In this document: piece by piece, positions 22,716 to 33,959 of the stretch
How positions within the stretch are numbered: position 1 is the stretch's first letter
Layout: every line of letters starts with the position of its first letter
The notes under the pieces: model-generated
Databases searched by the model: none
What the model was told of the DNA's origin: nothing
The model's input: the letters and a program-made list of their open reading frames with translations, nothing else
DNA from: Incurvaria masculella
Lineage: Eukaryota > Arthropoda > Insecta > Lepidoptera > Incurvariidae
Length of the DNA: 64,000 bases
Assembly: GCA_946894095.1 (NCBI GenBank)
Contig: OX335653.1
Span: forward strand, 17,427,001-17,491,000
Reading direction: 5' to 3'
Program-made: the position numbers and the translations under genes

Positions 22716-23960
22716 AAAAAACTCTGTGAAGAAAAAGCTATAAAAAAATCAGTATGGTACAGCTTTGAATGCTATTATTGTATGTTGATGCTCATACCAA
22801 ATACGACGAATATTTTTCAACCTCACTTCAGGTTGCAGTCAATTAATTAGTTTAATAAAAACTATGTTTAGCATAACAGAAGCTAGAACGTAATTCCATC
22901 TAATATGATCGTTGATGCTACGTTAATAAGGTCTCATCGGAAGATCAATTTAGCGCTCTCTATGGGACCACTGATAAAACTCATAGGTAAACTGAGAAAT
23001 CGCTTATGCCGCTAGGACAAGCTATAATCAGATGCTGATGCTCTTAAGAACATGTCACGCCATGTGGCAATGAGTGATATTAAGGAAAACATCGACTCTA
23101 GGCTTCGTTAAGAATAGAATCTTGTATTTAATACAATATAATACGATTCTTGATAATGTCATTGCGTACGTAAATGTGTAGCAATCAATGGTTTCTGCAA
23201 TGTGGAATTTCTACATACAGGCCGCAGTGTCACAGCGCCTGCCAACCGAGACACCCCGGGGAAATTAGAAGCCGTAATGCATAAAAGCGACAATTTGGCA
23301 CAGCGAAAACCATAACGATTGTGACATTAGCCGACAGTGAAAAATCAACCGTAAGAGCACATCGTAAGGTGGAGAATCCGGCAGAGGAAGAGGGCAGAAT
23401 CAATTGCAAAATTTAGGCTTGAAAATGGAAATGTTAACTGTAAAGAACAGAAGAGGCTTAATTATTGCAATTGCTCACTTCTTGCCTGGACGACTTCGTT
23501 AATGAAAATAAGGAGAATTTATAAGACCCTTAATTTAAATTGAAAATGGAATGTATATCCATTTTCTTTTCGTCCATCTACTAAATAAGCTGACTTATAG
23601 AAGGGTTCCATTATATATGCTGGAGTAGAATTTTGCCTAATTAACACTCTTGTAATAAACTAGTCTAGACCTCTGTCTTTCTTATATTAATAATGTGTAC
23701 CTATATATTCTGCAAAATTGTAGATCCAATTCCTTTACTTGCTAGGTGTTAATAGTTAAATGAACATTCTCTGAAAAACAAAAAACAATTGCAAATTTTT
23801 AAATATGAGTAGCATTACTAATTCATTTGACAATATTATGCCGGCATTTCAATGGATTTAATATGAGAACATTTTCGCTTTATGTTTTTTTTACGATTTT
23901 AGCTGTGGATGAAGTTAATTAGAGAGATTACTGATACTTCAATTGGCATTTCTCGATGAA
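22716..23960. other. unassigned sequence
   Basis: No gene or recurring repeat recognised. Confidence 0.4.
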
Positions 23961-24075
23961 TTTCAGTATGTTTGGACGTGGACGTAATCATCTCCATGAC
24001 GATGTACGTGAAGGTCGACCAGTGACTGCGGTTACCGAATCTTATATTGCTACGGAACCTTACATCCCCCGTACA
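23961..24075 (+). pseudogene. mariner transposase fragment
   Basis: The plus-strand frame reads GRNHLHDDVREGRPVTAVTE. This matches the segment after the N-terminal helix-turn-helix in mariner-type transposases (acidic pair, then xGRPxTAxTE). The frame then loses similarity. No terminal repeats were located, so it is a short relic. Confidence 0.6.
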
Positions 24076-24187
24076 GTAAGGACTTTGCGAATTCTTTTTG
24101 TTACTAAGAATTAAAGATAAGCTTAGAGGTTTAAGATTTACGAGCCTTCTGGGCGTCAGTGAGGGAGGTAAAAATAAATCTTAGTAT

Positions 24188-24418
24188 TATTTAATCGAAC
24201 TGGACTTGGATGGCTTATCATCCCAACGCACCACACAAGGTCCCATGCCAGGACCTTCTTTATATTGCACGGCTGCACTGAACTAGAGATTAAAAACGGG
24301 AAACTTTTCGTTGCCGCGCAGGTCCCGCGGGGCCGTCCCGGGCGGGATTAAGCCTGTAAGCATGTTAACTAAGCAGTGGGACCTATGGGTATAATTAGAA
24401 TCCGAAACATGGGCCGCC
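24188..24418 (-). mobile_element. SINE, 5S-type, split by a MITE (tail and body)
   Basis: Minus strand: tail (CGAACTGGACTTGGATGG) and body (CCAGGACCTTCTTTATATTG, CCCGGGCGGGATTAA, TAATTAGAATCCGAAACATG). It stops at TTAA where MITE family 2 copy 2 starts. Confidence 0.8.
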
Positions 24419-24795
24419 TTAAGGCTGTTCCGACCCATATATAGTTGTTTGCACACATAACGCAAAAAGCATTGCACTTTAAGCCACGAATAAATAATAA
24501 AAGTTTAATATAGTCATATTACTTGCAGCGAAAACAATTTCACAATATCGGGATTACTGGTTTTGTTACAATTTATTTAAATACGATTTTTATACAACAG
24601 CGCCAGCTAACGGTGTAAAACTTCTAATCGGCAATTACAACGAAACCATTAAACCTGAAATTGTGAATATGCATGTATTTTCGCTGCAACTACTATGGCT
24701 ATATTTAATATTTTTTGACGAATTCGTGCCTTAAAGTGCAATACTTTTTGCGTTCTGTGTAAAAAAAAACATTGTATGGGTCGGAACATCTTTAA
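24419..24795. mobile_element. TTAA MITE family 2, copy 2, inside a SINE
   Basis: Inverted ends AAGGCTGTTCCGACCCA and TGGGTCGGAACATCTTT, with TTAA at 24419-24422 and 24792-24795. Joining the flanks with a single TTAA restores GCCTTAACGG. Related SINE copies carry GCCTCAACGG at this spot, which confirms a clean insertion into one SINE. Confidence 0.9.
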
Positions 24796-24850
24796 CGGCC
24801 GAACGGTCACCCATCCAGAACCAGACCGCACCCAGTGTTGCTTAACATTA
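24796..24850 (-). mobile_element. SINE, 5S-type, split by a MITE (head)
   Basis: Continues the minus-strand SINE. GGTCACCCATCCAGAACCAG and CCAGTGTTGCTTAA are the inverse of the 5S-like GGATGGGTGACC and TTAAGCAACGCTGG. Confidence 0.8.
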
Positions 24851-25806
24851 TTTATTACAACAAGATACGATACATTTATACAATAACTAATATTTATAAA
24901 CCCACCAGCTGCTGACTAGCATCAATCCTGTTTTATAAATGTAAGCTTTCAGTTATGGATGTGCCCTTGCCGAGGGGTCGAGCAAATTATTTCTCTCGAA
25001 CAATTTTAAATGAACACATTTTAATCGTGCTCACAATTAATTCAAAATTCAAAAGGACTCCACAAACTCAGCGACGAAGTTATTAAAATTGAATATAATT
25101 TCTTGTGAATAATTCTGCGACGAAAAGGCTGAGCTGTAAAGGGTTATTAGTCGGTATGGCGCCCCTATTCACTTCGGGGATTAAATTTACATTTCAACAA
25201 ATTCGGTGCCTTGTAGACAACTTACATGGGCAATAACTTTGAGTCCAGGCGGGGAATATATTTCTATAACGTTGACTTGTTGTGCCAGGACAGGAGATTC
25301 TTAAGGTCGAGTATGGTTTGGTATTATTGGATCGTCATTCATGGATCGGCATTACTGGATGACATTAATAGATCAGCGATTTGTCACAAAAATAGGTAGC
25401 TAAGATTAAAAAATATTTCTATGTACACTAATTATTCCATTGGGATCCTTAGGAGCTGAGGGGTCATTATTGCGTTTTCGGTAAATGGCTCAGGGCCAAA
25501 AGCATCGCTACAAAACTAACATGACATTACACTACCCTTCAAAATATTACCAACTTTGTCAGATTACATAGAAATCTAACAGTTTGATACATAGATAGCG
25601 GTGAACGTTTTGACAGTTAACTGTGAATACGATTGTACCTCTGCCCACGGGGTCTACTCATAATATCTTCACCTGTGAGTCGCCAGTGACTCACTTTCAT
25701 TTATACTTGAAATCGTGTTCGCTTCATGAGTATATTCAGGAATATTTACATACTTAGGTGTCATATTTTTGTGACAAGAATGAATCTTAGATTAAATCAT
25801 ACCAGT
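24851..25806. other. unassigned sequence
   Basis: No feature recognised. Confidence 0.4.
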
Positions 25807-25917
25807 CGTATTCAGAGGGAACCTGTCAAAACTTAGTACGAGATTAGAGCCGGAATAATCATACAAAAACGGGTTTAGTCCGGCGTTTTAAAGTTAGTCC
25901 GCCCACTCTGATTACGG
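25807..25917. mobile_element. 111-bp MITE (CGTATTCAGAG ends), unoccupied copy
   Basis: Begins CGTATTCAGAGGGAACCTG and ends GGGCGGACT-type inverse with CTCTGATTACG. A related copy at 46655-46946 carries a Harbinger-like MITE at the position where this one reads AACTTAGTACG. Confidence 0.65.
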
Positions 25918-26197
25918 CTGTTAATGATTGTAAAAACTTCTTACTTCGTGAAAGAGTCGGAAAGTATTTAAATTTTATGCGATGATTATAGTGATGCATC
26001 GTGCATGACTATGGTTTCAAATACATTTCATAGTGACAATATGATATTTTTCAACATGTAAGTCGCAGATTATGCGCGATAGCATTACCAAGCATATTTT
26101 AAAAAATCAGTTTACTAAAAAAAGATTAATGGTGAAATATGGTTGTTAATTAAACCCCACGGGTAGTCTATGCCGTGGAATATCTCGAACATTATTG

Positions 26198-26228
26198 TAC
26201 CGAGTAGAGCCAGGTGTACCGCAGCTAG
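26198..26228 (+). mobile_element. Helitron 3'-end remnant
   Basis: ACCGAGTAGAGCCAGGTGTACCGCAGCTAG, then T, is a mutated version of the 3' end of the Helitron at 39927-40948. Confidence 0.5.
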
Positions 26229-26249
26229 TGGTACACAATTTATATAATA

Positions 26250-27060
26250 GTAGCAGCCCGTCCCGGCTTTGCACGGGCATAATATAATTTAAAAAAATAT
26301 TATTTTGACACAATGATACACAAATAAACCCTTTTTACGTAGTTTTTTTTTTCAAATATTGCATTGTAGAAAAAATTGCAATATTTGAAAAAAAAGAAAC
26401 TTAGATATTATTATTAGATAATTATTAGATATTAGAGAGCTCCGATAATAAACGCCACCAATCGCTGCTAAATTCAAAGTGGCCCCGGACGGCCGGTACC
26501 GCCGCAAACGCTACGTCCCGCAATTTTTTAATCTGTAATATCTTCGAAAATATTCATATAAATCATATGCTGTAAAGGGCCATATACATCTATATTAAAT
26601 CAACAATGTATTTAAGGTATTTAATTGGATTAGGATTAATGCTGTATTCGTTAAAATCACTTCGAAAATTAGCCATTATTTGTCGTAAAAAGTAAATGAC
26701 AAAAAAATGTTATTGTGGGATATCCACAAGAGATAGACATATACCATCGCGGAGTTTTCTGTAGACCTTTTCAATGAGTACAATACTTAGTACGTTATTT
26801 TGATAAATCTCGTAGGGTTCAGCCTGCGTTTGCAATGTAAGCGGAAAAAATGAATTTTTTTACGACATCACATTGGAAAACTAAAAAATAACAGTATTTC
26901 TCCAATATTTATTGGATGTTATTATATATAAACCTTCCTCTTCAATCACTCTATCTATTTAAAAAAACCGCATCAAAATCCGTTGCGTAGTTTTAAAGAT
27001 TTAAGCGTACATAGGGATATAGGGACAGAGAAAGCGACTTTGTTTTATACTATGTAGTGA
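26250..27060 (-). mobile_element. non-autonomous Helitron, type 1
   Basis: Minus-strand element of 811 bp. It starts TCACTACATAGTATAAAAC preceded by A. It ends with a GC hairpin (CCCGTGCAAAGCCGGGACGG) and CTAC, a mutated CTAG, followed by T. The near-identical copy at 60654-61457 ends with intact CTAG. No Rep/helicase frame. Helitrons insert between A and T without target duplication, as seen here. Confidence 0.8.
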
Positions 27061-27329
27061 TTTAGCAACCTGGCCCATTATAATAAGCAATATTGTTGGA
27101 TTAACATTGCCTTATCCTTGTATAATAGTCGATGGGACCGCGTCTGAGAGAATATTGTAGCGTTGACAATGCTGGAATACATAGGATTAACAAAGCGATC
27201 CGGCAGATTTATGGCTTGTTTGCGTATCGATTTATTTATGGAAATATACGTTATATATTGTGCATGGAATAGAAAAACATCGCATGGATTATCGCTTTGA
27301 TATTGAAATTAGTTTTTTTGTAAAATGTA

Positions 27330-28615
27330 ACGGGTGGTTAAATTGTAAGGGCCGATGTTGAATATGAACCACACCTAAACGCCAAGTTTTTTTCCGAATT
27401 TTATTTGACATTTCTCTATTTCAGACTTACAATTGAACCATGGAGAGATACACAATCCAACAACGTGTTAAAGTTATTCAGACTTATTATGAAAATGGGC
27501 GTTCAAATCAAAATGCATATCGTGCACTTCGTGATTTTTTTGGTCAATTTGATCGTCCAAATGTGCGTACAATCGCAAAAATCGTGGAAAAATTCGAGCA
27601 AACCGGGTCTGTAGAAGATGTGAGAAGACCAGTGCATGCTCGTACAGCTCGTACTGCAGAAAATATTGCTGCTGTTCGCGATAGTGTGGCTGAAGAGCCG
27701 TCCACCTCAACTCGTCGTCGTGCCCAACAATTGCACCTCTCACGCTCGTCGTTGATGAACATTATGCATAAAGACTTGCATTTACACGCTTACAAGGTGC
27801 AATTGGCTCAAGAACTAAAGCCTCTTGACCATTCCAAACGTCACGGGCAGTCCAAACGGGCAGAATGGTGGCAAGAAATGGCAACAGTGGATGATCAATT
27901 TTCGAAGAAAATCATCTTCAGTGATGAGGCACATTTTCACCTCAGTGGATTCGTCAATAAACAGAATTGCCGCATTTGGGCGAATGAGAATCCAAGAGTG
28001 ATTGTCGAAAAACCAATGCACCCACAAAGAGTGACTGTTTGGTGCGGTTTATGGGCTGGCGGCATCATCGGGCCGTATTTTTTCCAAAATGAGGCCGGTC
28101 AGGCAGTTACTGTGAATGGTGTTCGCTATCGTGAGATGATAACGAACTTTTTATGGCCCGAATTGGAAGATATGGATGTGGACGATATGTGGTTTCAGCA
28201 GGACGGTGCCACTTGCCACACAGCTAACGAAACAATGGCTCTTTTGCGCAACAAATTCAATGGCCGTGTTATCTCACGTAATGGCGATGTCAATTGGCCG
28301 CCAAGATCATGTGATTTGACACCGTTGGACTTTTTTCTTTGGGGTTATTTGAAAGAAAAGGTGTACGTCGATAAGCCAGCAACAATTCAAGAGCTCCAAG
28401 GCATAGAACCTCCATTATGCCTCAGGGTCATCGAAAATTTGGACCATCGGATGGAGGTGTGCTGCCGTGGTCGCGGCGCCCATTTGGCCGATATTTTGTT
28501 CCATACATAATTGAGTAATACCAATATATCATAATAAAATAAAATTACAATAATTTCCTAAATAGTTTGTGTTTTATTCAAAATCAACATCGGCCCTTGA
28601 AATTTAACCACCCGT
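27330..28615 (+). mobile_element. complete mariner-type transposon
   Basis: 1286 bp with terminal inverted repeats. The left end reads ACGGGTGGTTAAATTGTAAG and the right-end inverse reads ACGGGTGGTTAAATTTCAAG. They agree over about 32 bases apart from two positions. TA duplications lie at 27328-27329 and 28616-28617. It holds one intact transposase gene. It sits in the poly-T of a minus-strand SINE tail (28618-28653). Confidence 0.95.
27440..28510 (+). CDS. Tc1/mariner transposase, DD41D type
   Basis: Encodes 356 residues with no internal stop. It is the cut-and-paste transposase that binds the terminal repeats and inserts at TA in the nucleus. Residues about 8-55 form the N-terminal helix-turn-helix. 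The catalytic triad is visible as D162 (in FSDEAHFHLSG), D255 (in FQQDGATCH) and D297 (in WPPRSCDLTPLDFFLWG). There are 41 residues between the second and third Asp, the spacing reported for rosa-like mariners. The ATG at 27440 is the first in frame, about 110 bases from the left terminus. The length suits the family. The C-terminus (about residues 318-325, ELQGIEPP) looks slightly short, possibly a small in-frame deletion that could impair function. Intact terminal repeats suggest recent insertion. Confidence 0.93.
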   Translation: MERYTIQQRVKVIQTYYENGRSNQNAYRALRDFFGQFDRPNVRTIAKIVEKFEQTGSVEDVRRPVHARTARTAENIAAVRDSVAEEPSTSTRRRAQQLHLSRSSLMNIMHKDLHLHAYKVQLAQELKPLDHSKRHGQSKRAEWWQEMATVDDQFSKKIIFSDEAHFHLSGFVNKQNCRIWANENPRVIVEKPMHPQRVTVWCGLWAGGIIGPYFFQNEAGQAVTVNGVRYREMITNFLWPELEDMDVDDMWFQQDGATCHTANETMALLRNKFNGRVISRNGDVNWPPRSCDLTPLDFFLWGYLKEKVYVDKPATIQELQGIEPPLCLRVIENLDHRMEVCCRGRGAHLADILFHT

Positions 28616-28617
28616 TA

Positions 28618-28653
28618 TTTTATGTAACTGGACATATGTGGCTAATACAAAAC
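28618..28653 (-). mobile_element. SINE tail fragment beside mariner
   Basis: TTTTATGTAACTGGACATAT followed by GTGGCTAATAC is the inverse of the SINE tail. The T-run continues on the far side of the mariner (27311-27319), so the transposon probably landed in the SINE A-tail. Confidence 0.6.
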
Positions 28654-28693
28654 AAGGGTTGATTGCCACTCGTTCTTTTCTTACTCGTTGGAC

Positions 28694-28879
28694 TGCTCGC
28701 CCGGGTTGGTACCATCGCATTGGATGAATATAGTCGACACGGCAATGAAAAGTTTTACATCCAGTTCATTGTAGCCGTGCTCATAATGGGATGGTTCTAG
28801 CACGGCGCCTAACTCCTTCGGGAATGCGGTGTGCAGGGCTAATACTAATAACACTCTATGTCCAGCTACGTAAATAAAA
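28694..28879 (+). mobile_element. SINE body and tail, headless
   Basis: CTCGCCCGGGTTGGTACC, ATCGCATTGGATGAA, CATCCAGTTCATTGTAGCC, TCCTTCGGGAATGCGG and the tail ATGTCCAGCTACGTAAATAAA. It lies opposite in strand to the adjacent tail fragment. Confidence 0.75.
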
Positions 28880-29015
28880 AAACCGGCCAAGTGCGAGTCA
28901 AAATAAAATTTATTTTACAATTTTTTTTTAAGAATAATGAAACAATGGAATTTAATTTTATTTTACTTTTCATTTTGAATTGCGTATTGAAAGTGATATG
29001 GTGCAACCCAATATT
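28880..29015 (+). repeat. CCGGCC-type repeat stub
   Basis: ACCGGCCAAGTGCGAGTC, then unrelated AT-rich sequence, placed directly before a complete copy. This may be an aborted or internally replaced tandem copy. Confidence 0.55.
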
Positions 29016-29340
29016 AAAAACCGGCCAAGTGCGAGTCGGCCTCGCACACGAAGGGTTCCGTACCAACGTACAAGATTTAACACAAAAAAAACACGTTCTT
29101 TGTATGGGGACCCCCTTTAATTATTATTATTTTTTAATTTTAATTTGTTGTTATAGCGGAAAAATAAATACACACTCTGTGAAAATTTCAGCTGCCTACC
29201 TATTACGGTTCATGAGATACAGCCCTGTGACAGACGGACGGACGGACGGACGGACGGAGGGACGGACATACGGACGGACGGACAGCGGAGGCTTAGTAAT
29301 AGGGTTCCGTTTTCACCCTTTGGGTACGGAACCCTAAAAA
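29016..29340 (+). repeat. CCGGCC-type repeat, full length
   Basis: Head ACCGGCCAAGTGCGAGTCGG, CACACGAAGGGTTCCGTACC, GTTGTTATAGCGGAAAAAT, TTTCAGCTGCCTACC, a (GACG)n run at about 29231-29283, GGAGGCTTAGTAATAGGG, and the 3' end TTTGGGTACGGAACCCTAAA. The 3' block contains GGGTTCCG and CGGAACCC as a short inverted repeat. It has no coding capacity. I take it for a short non-autonomous retroelement or MITE of lepidopteran type; its class is uncertain. Confidence 0.85.
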
Positions 29341-31047
29341 CTTGCTCGATGAATTGAAATGTTTCACAAGATAGCTCAGCTTTTTCAATGCGATTCCCCC
29401 CTCCCTGATTATGCCCTGAACAAAAAATTGCCACATTTTCTATTTCAGTTAGAGTCAACGTCGCTCGCACAAACAAATTTTTATAAATATACAGAAAGAC
29501 GAGAAACACCGAACGATGGACAAATATACAAACCTGTAAGTAAAAATGGCGGATAGTTTTATATTCCACCGAAATTGAAGGTAGCAGCTAGAAAAGTATT
29601 TTTCGCCTGGAACACTGAATCAGTATTCCGAATAGTGTGCAAATCGGAAACGTAAGTAACGGTGAAAGGATCCGTGAATTGCCCGGGACCATTGTTCGAG
29701 TGGCGGCGGCGGCGGAGTGTGGGGTAGCTCAGGGGCGCGGGGGGTAGCGACTGCGGTGCGGGCGACGAGTGATAAGTTTCAATTTCGCGCCAAAACTCAC
29801 AGAAATGGAAGACAGCCAAGCGTTTGTGTCGCCGAAGCGAAGGGGCGGTAGAAGCTTGTTAAGTGTTAATTCCTGAGCCCGTGATAGGTGGTCCTGATGA
29901 ACAGATAAATTTTACTGCGAGCTCTATCGTAATCAACGTGATAATTTACGCTAGAAATAATTATATTTAAAATTAGCCACGGTTGAATTATGTTTGTAAC
30001 TAAACTACTTATGAAAATGCAAGTAAAACTACAAGAAACCGGGGGAAAAAAGTATAAGTTACGTACACATTCATGACCTTTCAAGTTTTTTTATTGGACA
30101 TTTTCTTCACCTCTTACGCCATCTAATGAAACATCCATTAACAACATAACATCCATTATTAAATAAGAAGACAATATTAAATAAACTAATATTACCATTA
30201 CTGCAACCAATTTGAGGACTGGTACATAGCATCGATACCACTTTTTGTGAGTTACACAATTAAACATGTGTTTTTAATTCCAAATAATCAACAAATTACA
30301 ATAGCCTAAAAAAAGGTATGTTCTGAAGATTTTCCTATATTCTCAACAATAGAATAGTGCGTGGTTAGGTAGAACCAAAATGTTTATGCTAATACACACT
30401 AATAGAAGCTCTACAGAACCATAATGTGATTTTGAAAGAAATAATTTTAAGATTTGAATTGTTTGTATCGAAATCGTCAACCACGAGCTTACGGACTGCG
30501 AGTCGAAATAAATTGAAAAAGCTGTTGACGTCGGCGGTGACGTGAAAAATGTTAAAAGTTCGTTGTCTCTCAACTTACGACGCTCTTTGGAACACTTTAC
30601 TGCATGAAGCTTCAGTGCGGCGTTCGAGCGCTCGGCAATTGCGTAATTTGTCGTAAAATCGCTCTTAGTGGGAGATAAATATCGAGTATACGCGAAGGAG
30701 TGCATACTTGTAGGTAATTGGTCTCTACAGAAAATAATGCGAAATTTACCGATATGGGTGGCTGTGCGGAAAGACCACAGGTACTCAGAAAGGCTAAATC
30801 CACCTCACCTCTGGAAACCACGCTCAGCGAGGCACCATACCAGTGGATTTGCGGACTATCGCTGAGTAATCAAGTTTGTTTAAATTACTTTTGAAGACTC
30901 TCAGGTTATAGGTTTGAGAATAGACACCCGCCGTCAGGCAGTTCCATATCCTGGCGGTGCGTCAGAGAAATTAGTTTGAAAAACTATTCTCAAAAGCTAA
31001 TATCAACTACAAGGGCGTCCTGATTCTCGGCGATCTGGTAAAATGTA
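29341..31047. other. unassigned; CpG-rich patch at 29690-29850
   Basis: Between 29690 and 29790 there is a GGC-repeat and CpG-rich patch. It is followed at 29803 by ATG in good context opening a 23-codon frame (MEDSQAFVSPKRRGGRSLL...). It could be a gene 5' end, but no clear splice donor follows. The rest is unrecognised. Confidence 0.3.
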
Positions 31048-31190
31048 ATAGGACTAGGTACGTGTTCCTTTCAGCGTTCCGCAACACTGGGCTTTAGGAG
31101 AAATATTATAGGACTAGGTACGTGTTCCTTTCACCTTTCAGCAACCCTCGGCTTTAGGAGAAATAATAGGACTAGGTACCCGTACGTATT
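31048..31190 (+). repeat. three ~60-bp tandem repeats
   Basis: GGACTAGGTACGTGTTCCTT starts at 31051 and 31111 and, in altered form, at 31169. Each unit is followed by GGCTTTAGGAGAAATA. Periods are 60 and 58. Confidence 0.8.
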
Positions 31191-31194
31191 CCTT

Positions 31195-31380
31195 GCAGTG
31201 TTCCTCACACCCACATCATCACTGCTGCGGGCGTTCGCAATTTAAAATTAAAATGTCTACAAGGAACACGTCCCGCGCAGCCGAGCCCGCAAATCACGCG
31301 TCTGCGGGCGCGGACGCGGATACGTGTCCCCCCCACCCCGCCGCGCGTCCGCAATCCGCACACGCCACAGGGGAGAAAAG
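31195..31380 (+). promoter_or_regulatory. CpG-rich patch
   Basis: Rich in CG dinucleotides and C-runs relative to flanks. The plus-strand frame across it is low in complexity and unrecognised. Possibly an unmethylated or regulatory segment. Confidence 0.2.
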
Positions 31381-33689
31381 AAAGGAGACTTGTCAGTGAT
31401 CGCTTCTCGCGACGACGCCGCATGGAAAAAAAATATGAGTCATATAAAGCGAAGGAGGCAATCTGCATCAAGTCTAGTTGTAAGGGAACTTAAAAAATCT
31501 TTCTTCTCACTAATGTACCATACATGCATTTATTTAGTTTTAAATGCTTCGTTGTTGTTATAAAAAAATAATTGTGATGAAAAATAACAGGTGAAATGTT
31601 TTAAGAAGCGCATTTGAGAATTTTTGTGATGAAGATTGCCGTTTTTGATGGACACGAGGATATAGCCGTTTTTGTTTTGAATATGAATATGCTATGAATT
31701 ATGTAGGAGATTGAAGTCCATGGACAATTTATTTGCATCCTGAAGTGGAGATAGCAGGCGTTGCTATTATGTAACTCATATGAAATATGTATTATTTGTG
31801 CTTTTTTATTTTATGTTTCTCCCAGCTCTGTAAGCTCGTAATTGGTGTTATTTTATTTTTCTATTGAAATGTAAATACACTGTGAGCTCGCCTTAATAAA
31901 TAAATAAATATAATCGCATGGGAAGTTGGCCGAGTGTCGTGTGCCACACAGTCCAAAGATCGCCACCGCCCTAAGATACGTCCGCGACTATCTTCGCGTG
32001 CCGCGTGTACGGTCGCATTCAAAACTCCAGTAGCGCATTCCAAAGCGATTGATATGAAGCGCTCGCATCGTGCGGAGGTGAAGCGGCAGAAAGGGATAGC
32101 ACCCCCCGCGCGGGTTGCGGTAGGACGCGCCGCCTGAAGACCGGTCGGCGGGGGAAGGGGCACGCCACGCAAAACAATCCCGACCGTAAGATGCTACTGG
32201 ACTTATGTCGCCGATGGTACATTTACGTCGGATTGTAGAAAATGGAGACAGCGGGTCTCATAGTAGCCGCGGTAGACGGCACATCTCCTTCCTTTATTGA
32301 TCTGAGGCACATGCCGACCCGCATTGCCGCCCGCGTCGTTACGCGGCGAATGGGGATTGTTTCGTGACGCGACCGACGTGCTCGCATTGTCCGATTGAAT
32401 TTTTGTTGAAATGTTTCACCTTTTTTTCATTTCATCTCGTCCTTTGCACGACGATCACGGAGAGGGCTGTGATGAGACCGAATAATTTGCGTGAATGTAC
32501 GTGATTGCTGGGATTGTTTGAAACACTAAGAGTATACTTTGCGTGTCGGCCCATACGAAAAGAGAAAGCTATTTCCTATTCCATTTCTAATCCTATTTGG
32601 TTTAAATTATTACAACAACATCATCTAACCAGTGGGTAGTCGTCTATGTTTTAAGTTTTGTCAACGCTTTTTATTAAATGTAATTTAATATCTGTAGTTT
32701 CTTAACATCAAACATTTAGAATTTAAAAGTATGCAAAATTAAACTGCTTTTACGAAAAAAAATTACGATTAAATGAAAACATAGGAATAGGTTCTCCTTC
32801 AATGGATTTAGTAAGAGATTCAAGAAAAAAATAATCGGACATGTTTTGGGCGACATTTCTGTAGATAACTAATGTGCTTTTCAATTTTAAATGTAGCCTC
32901 TTAACACTGAAGACTGGATTTTTTATTTTGGATGCATCGAATGGTTACGGCATTGCCGGATTTCCATTAAGGAGGTTTTTCTAATGAGAAATTTTCAATC
33001 AAGGTTTTTCTTGAGGAGGTCTCTTATTATATGCTTTAATGCTATTTTGACATACTACCTTATAGTTTCAGCAAGGATTTGGTGCTTGATTAGGTTTCAT
33101 TTTTATCGAACCATGTATGTGGGTCTAAGTTTACATTTAGTAAGTTTATTTAATTAATTATGGAACTCGAATATAATGTACTCGTTAGTGTTGATAAGCT
33201 GGGTGAACATCTCTGAGCGGGGTTGTATTACATAGATTAACGATTTAAGAATGAATTATTGTCACTAAAACCAAAAATTAAATACAGAATTATTGCCCTC
33301 TCTCTATCCCTAAAAATATACACAATTACAATATACATGAATTTAATACTTTAAGTTTATGTTTACAATCAAAACCGGCCAGTTGCCTCATCGGATATAC
33401 TACAAATCTCTAGCTTCACACGAAAAGTCTTTTCGGGATCGCTCCGCTGAATAAGCGCTGCATTAGCAGGATGGATGCCCATCCATACTCGTATGTACAC
33501 CATACCTATGTACATATGTACACAGGGTGAGTGGGTGATATGATTAAACGACGCCCTTGCGTGACAGGCGAGTGAGCCGCCCTGCAGCTCAGACGATATA
33601 TTAGCATATGCGCTCCCGTAATGAAATTACGTCACGAACACTCGCAGTACATTATCTGGGGAGCTTGGTGATGCTTTGGAGGTGAGACT
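31381..33689. other. unassigned; GC-rich 31930-32400
   Basis: The part 31930-32400 is less AT-rich, with many CG dinucleotides and several overlapping open frames on both strands but no recognisable domain. The rest is AT-rich with nothing recognised. Confidence 0.35.
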
Positions 33690-33865
33690 TGTGTCATAAA
33701 TATCATCGTATGGTTAGTTTGGAATGTTCTAGTTGAGACGATAACGAGGTGTTCGAGTTCCATACAATGGCTTGTGCCTGATTCCTCACTCAAATAAAAA
33801 AATATAATTTTGCACATCAAATAAACCAAAGAAGAGTAATGTCTGTATGTTTTTTGATAACTTAT
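33690..33865 (-). repeat. dispersed repeat (GAGCCATTGTATGGAAC type)
   Basis: Minus strand: GTTTATTTGATGTGCAAAAT, GAGTGAGGAATCAGGC, AAGCCATTGTATGGAACTCG, ACACCTCGTTATCG. Confidence 0.6.
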
Positions 33866-33959
33866 TATATCCATGATATAACCCTCTAAAGATTTGTATA
33901 AACATTTTTAAGCGATTATTAATGGATATGAGTGAGTTATAAAATAAAAAAACAAATTT

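Noticed and set aside
29210..29337. Repetitive protein frame with TDGR repeats
   Set aside because: It is only a translation of the (GACG)n microsatellite in the CCGGCC repeat.
33373..33390. Another CCGGCC-type repeat head (AACCGGCCAGTTGCC)
   Set aside because: Similarity ends after about a dozen bases and no downstream block is present.
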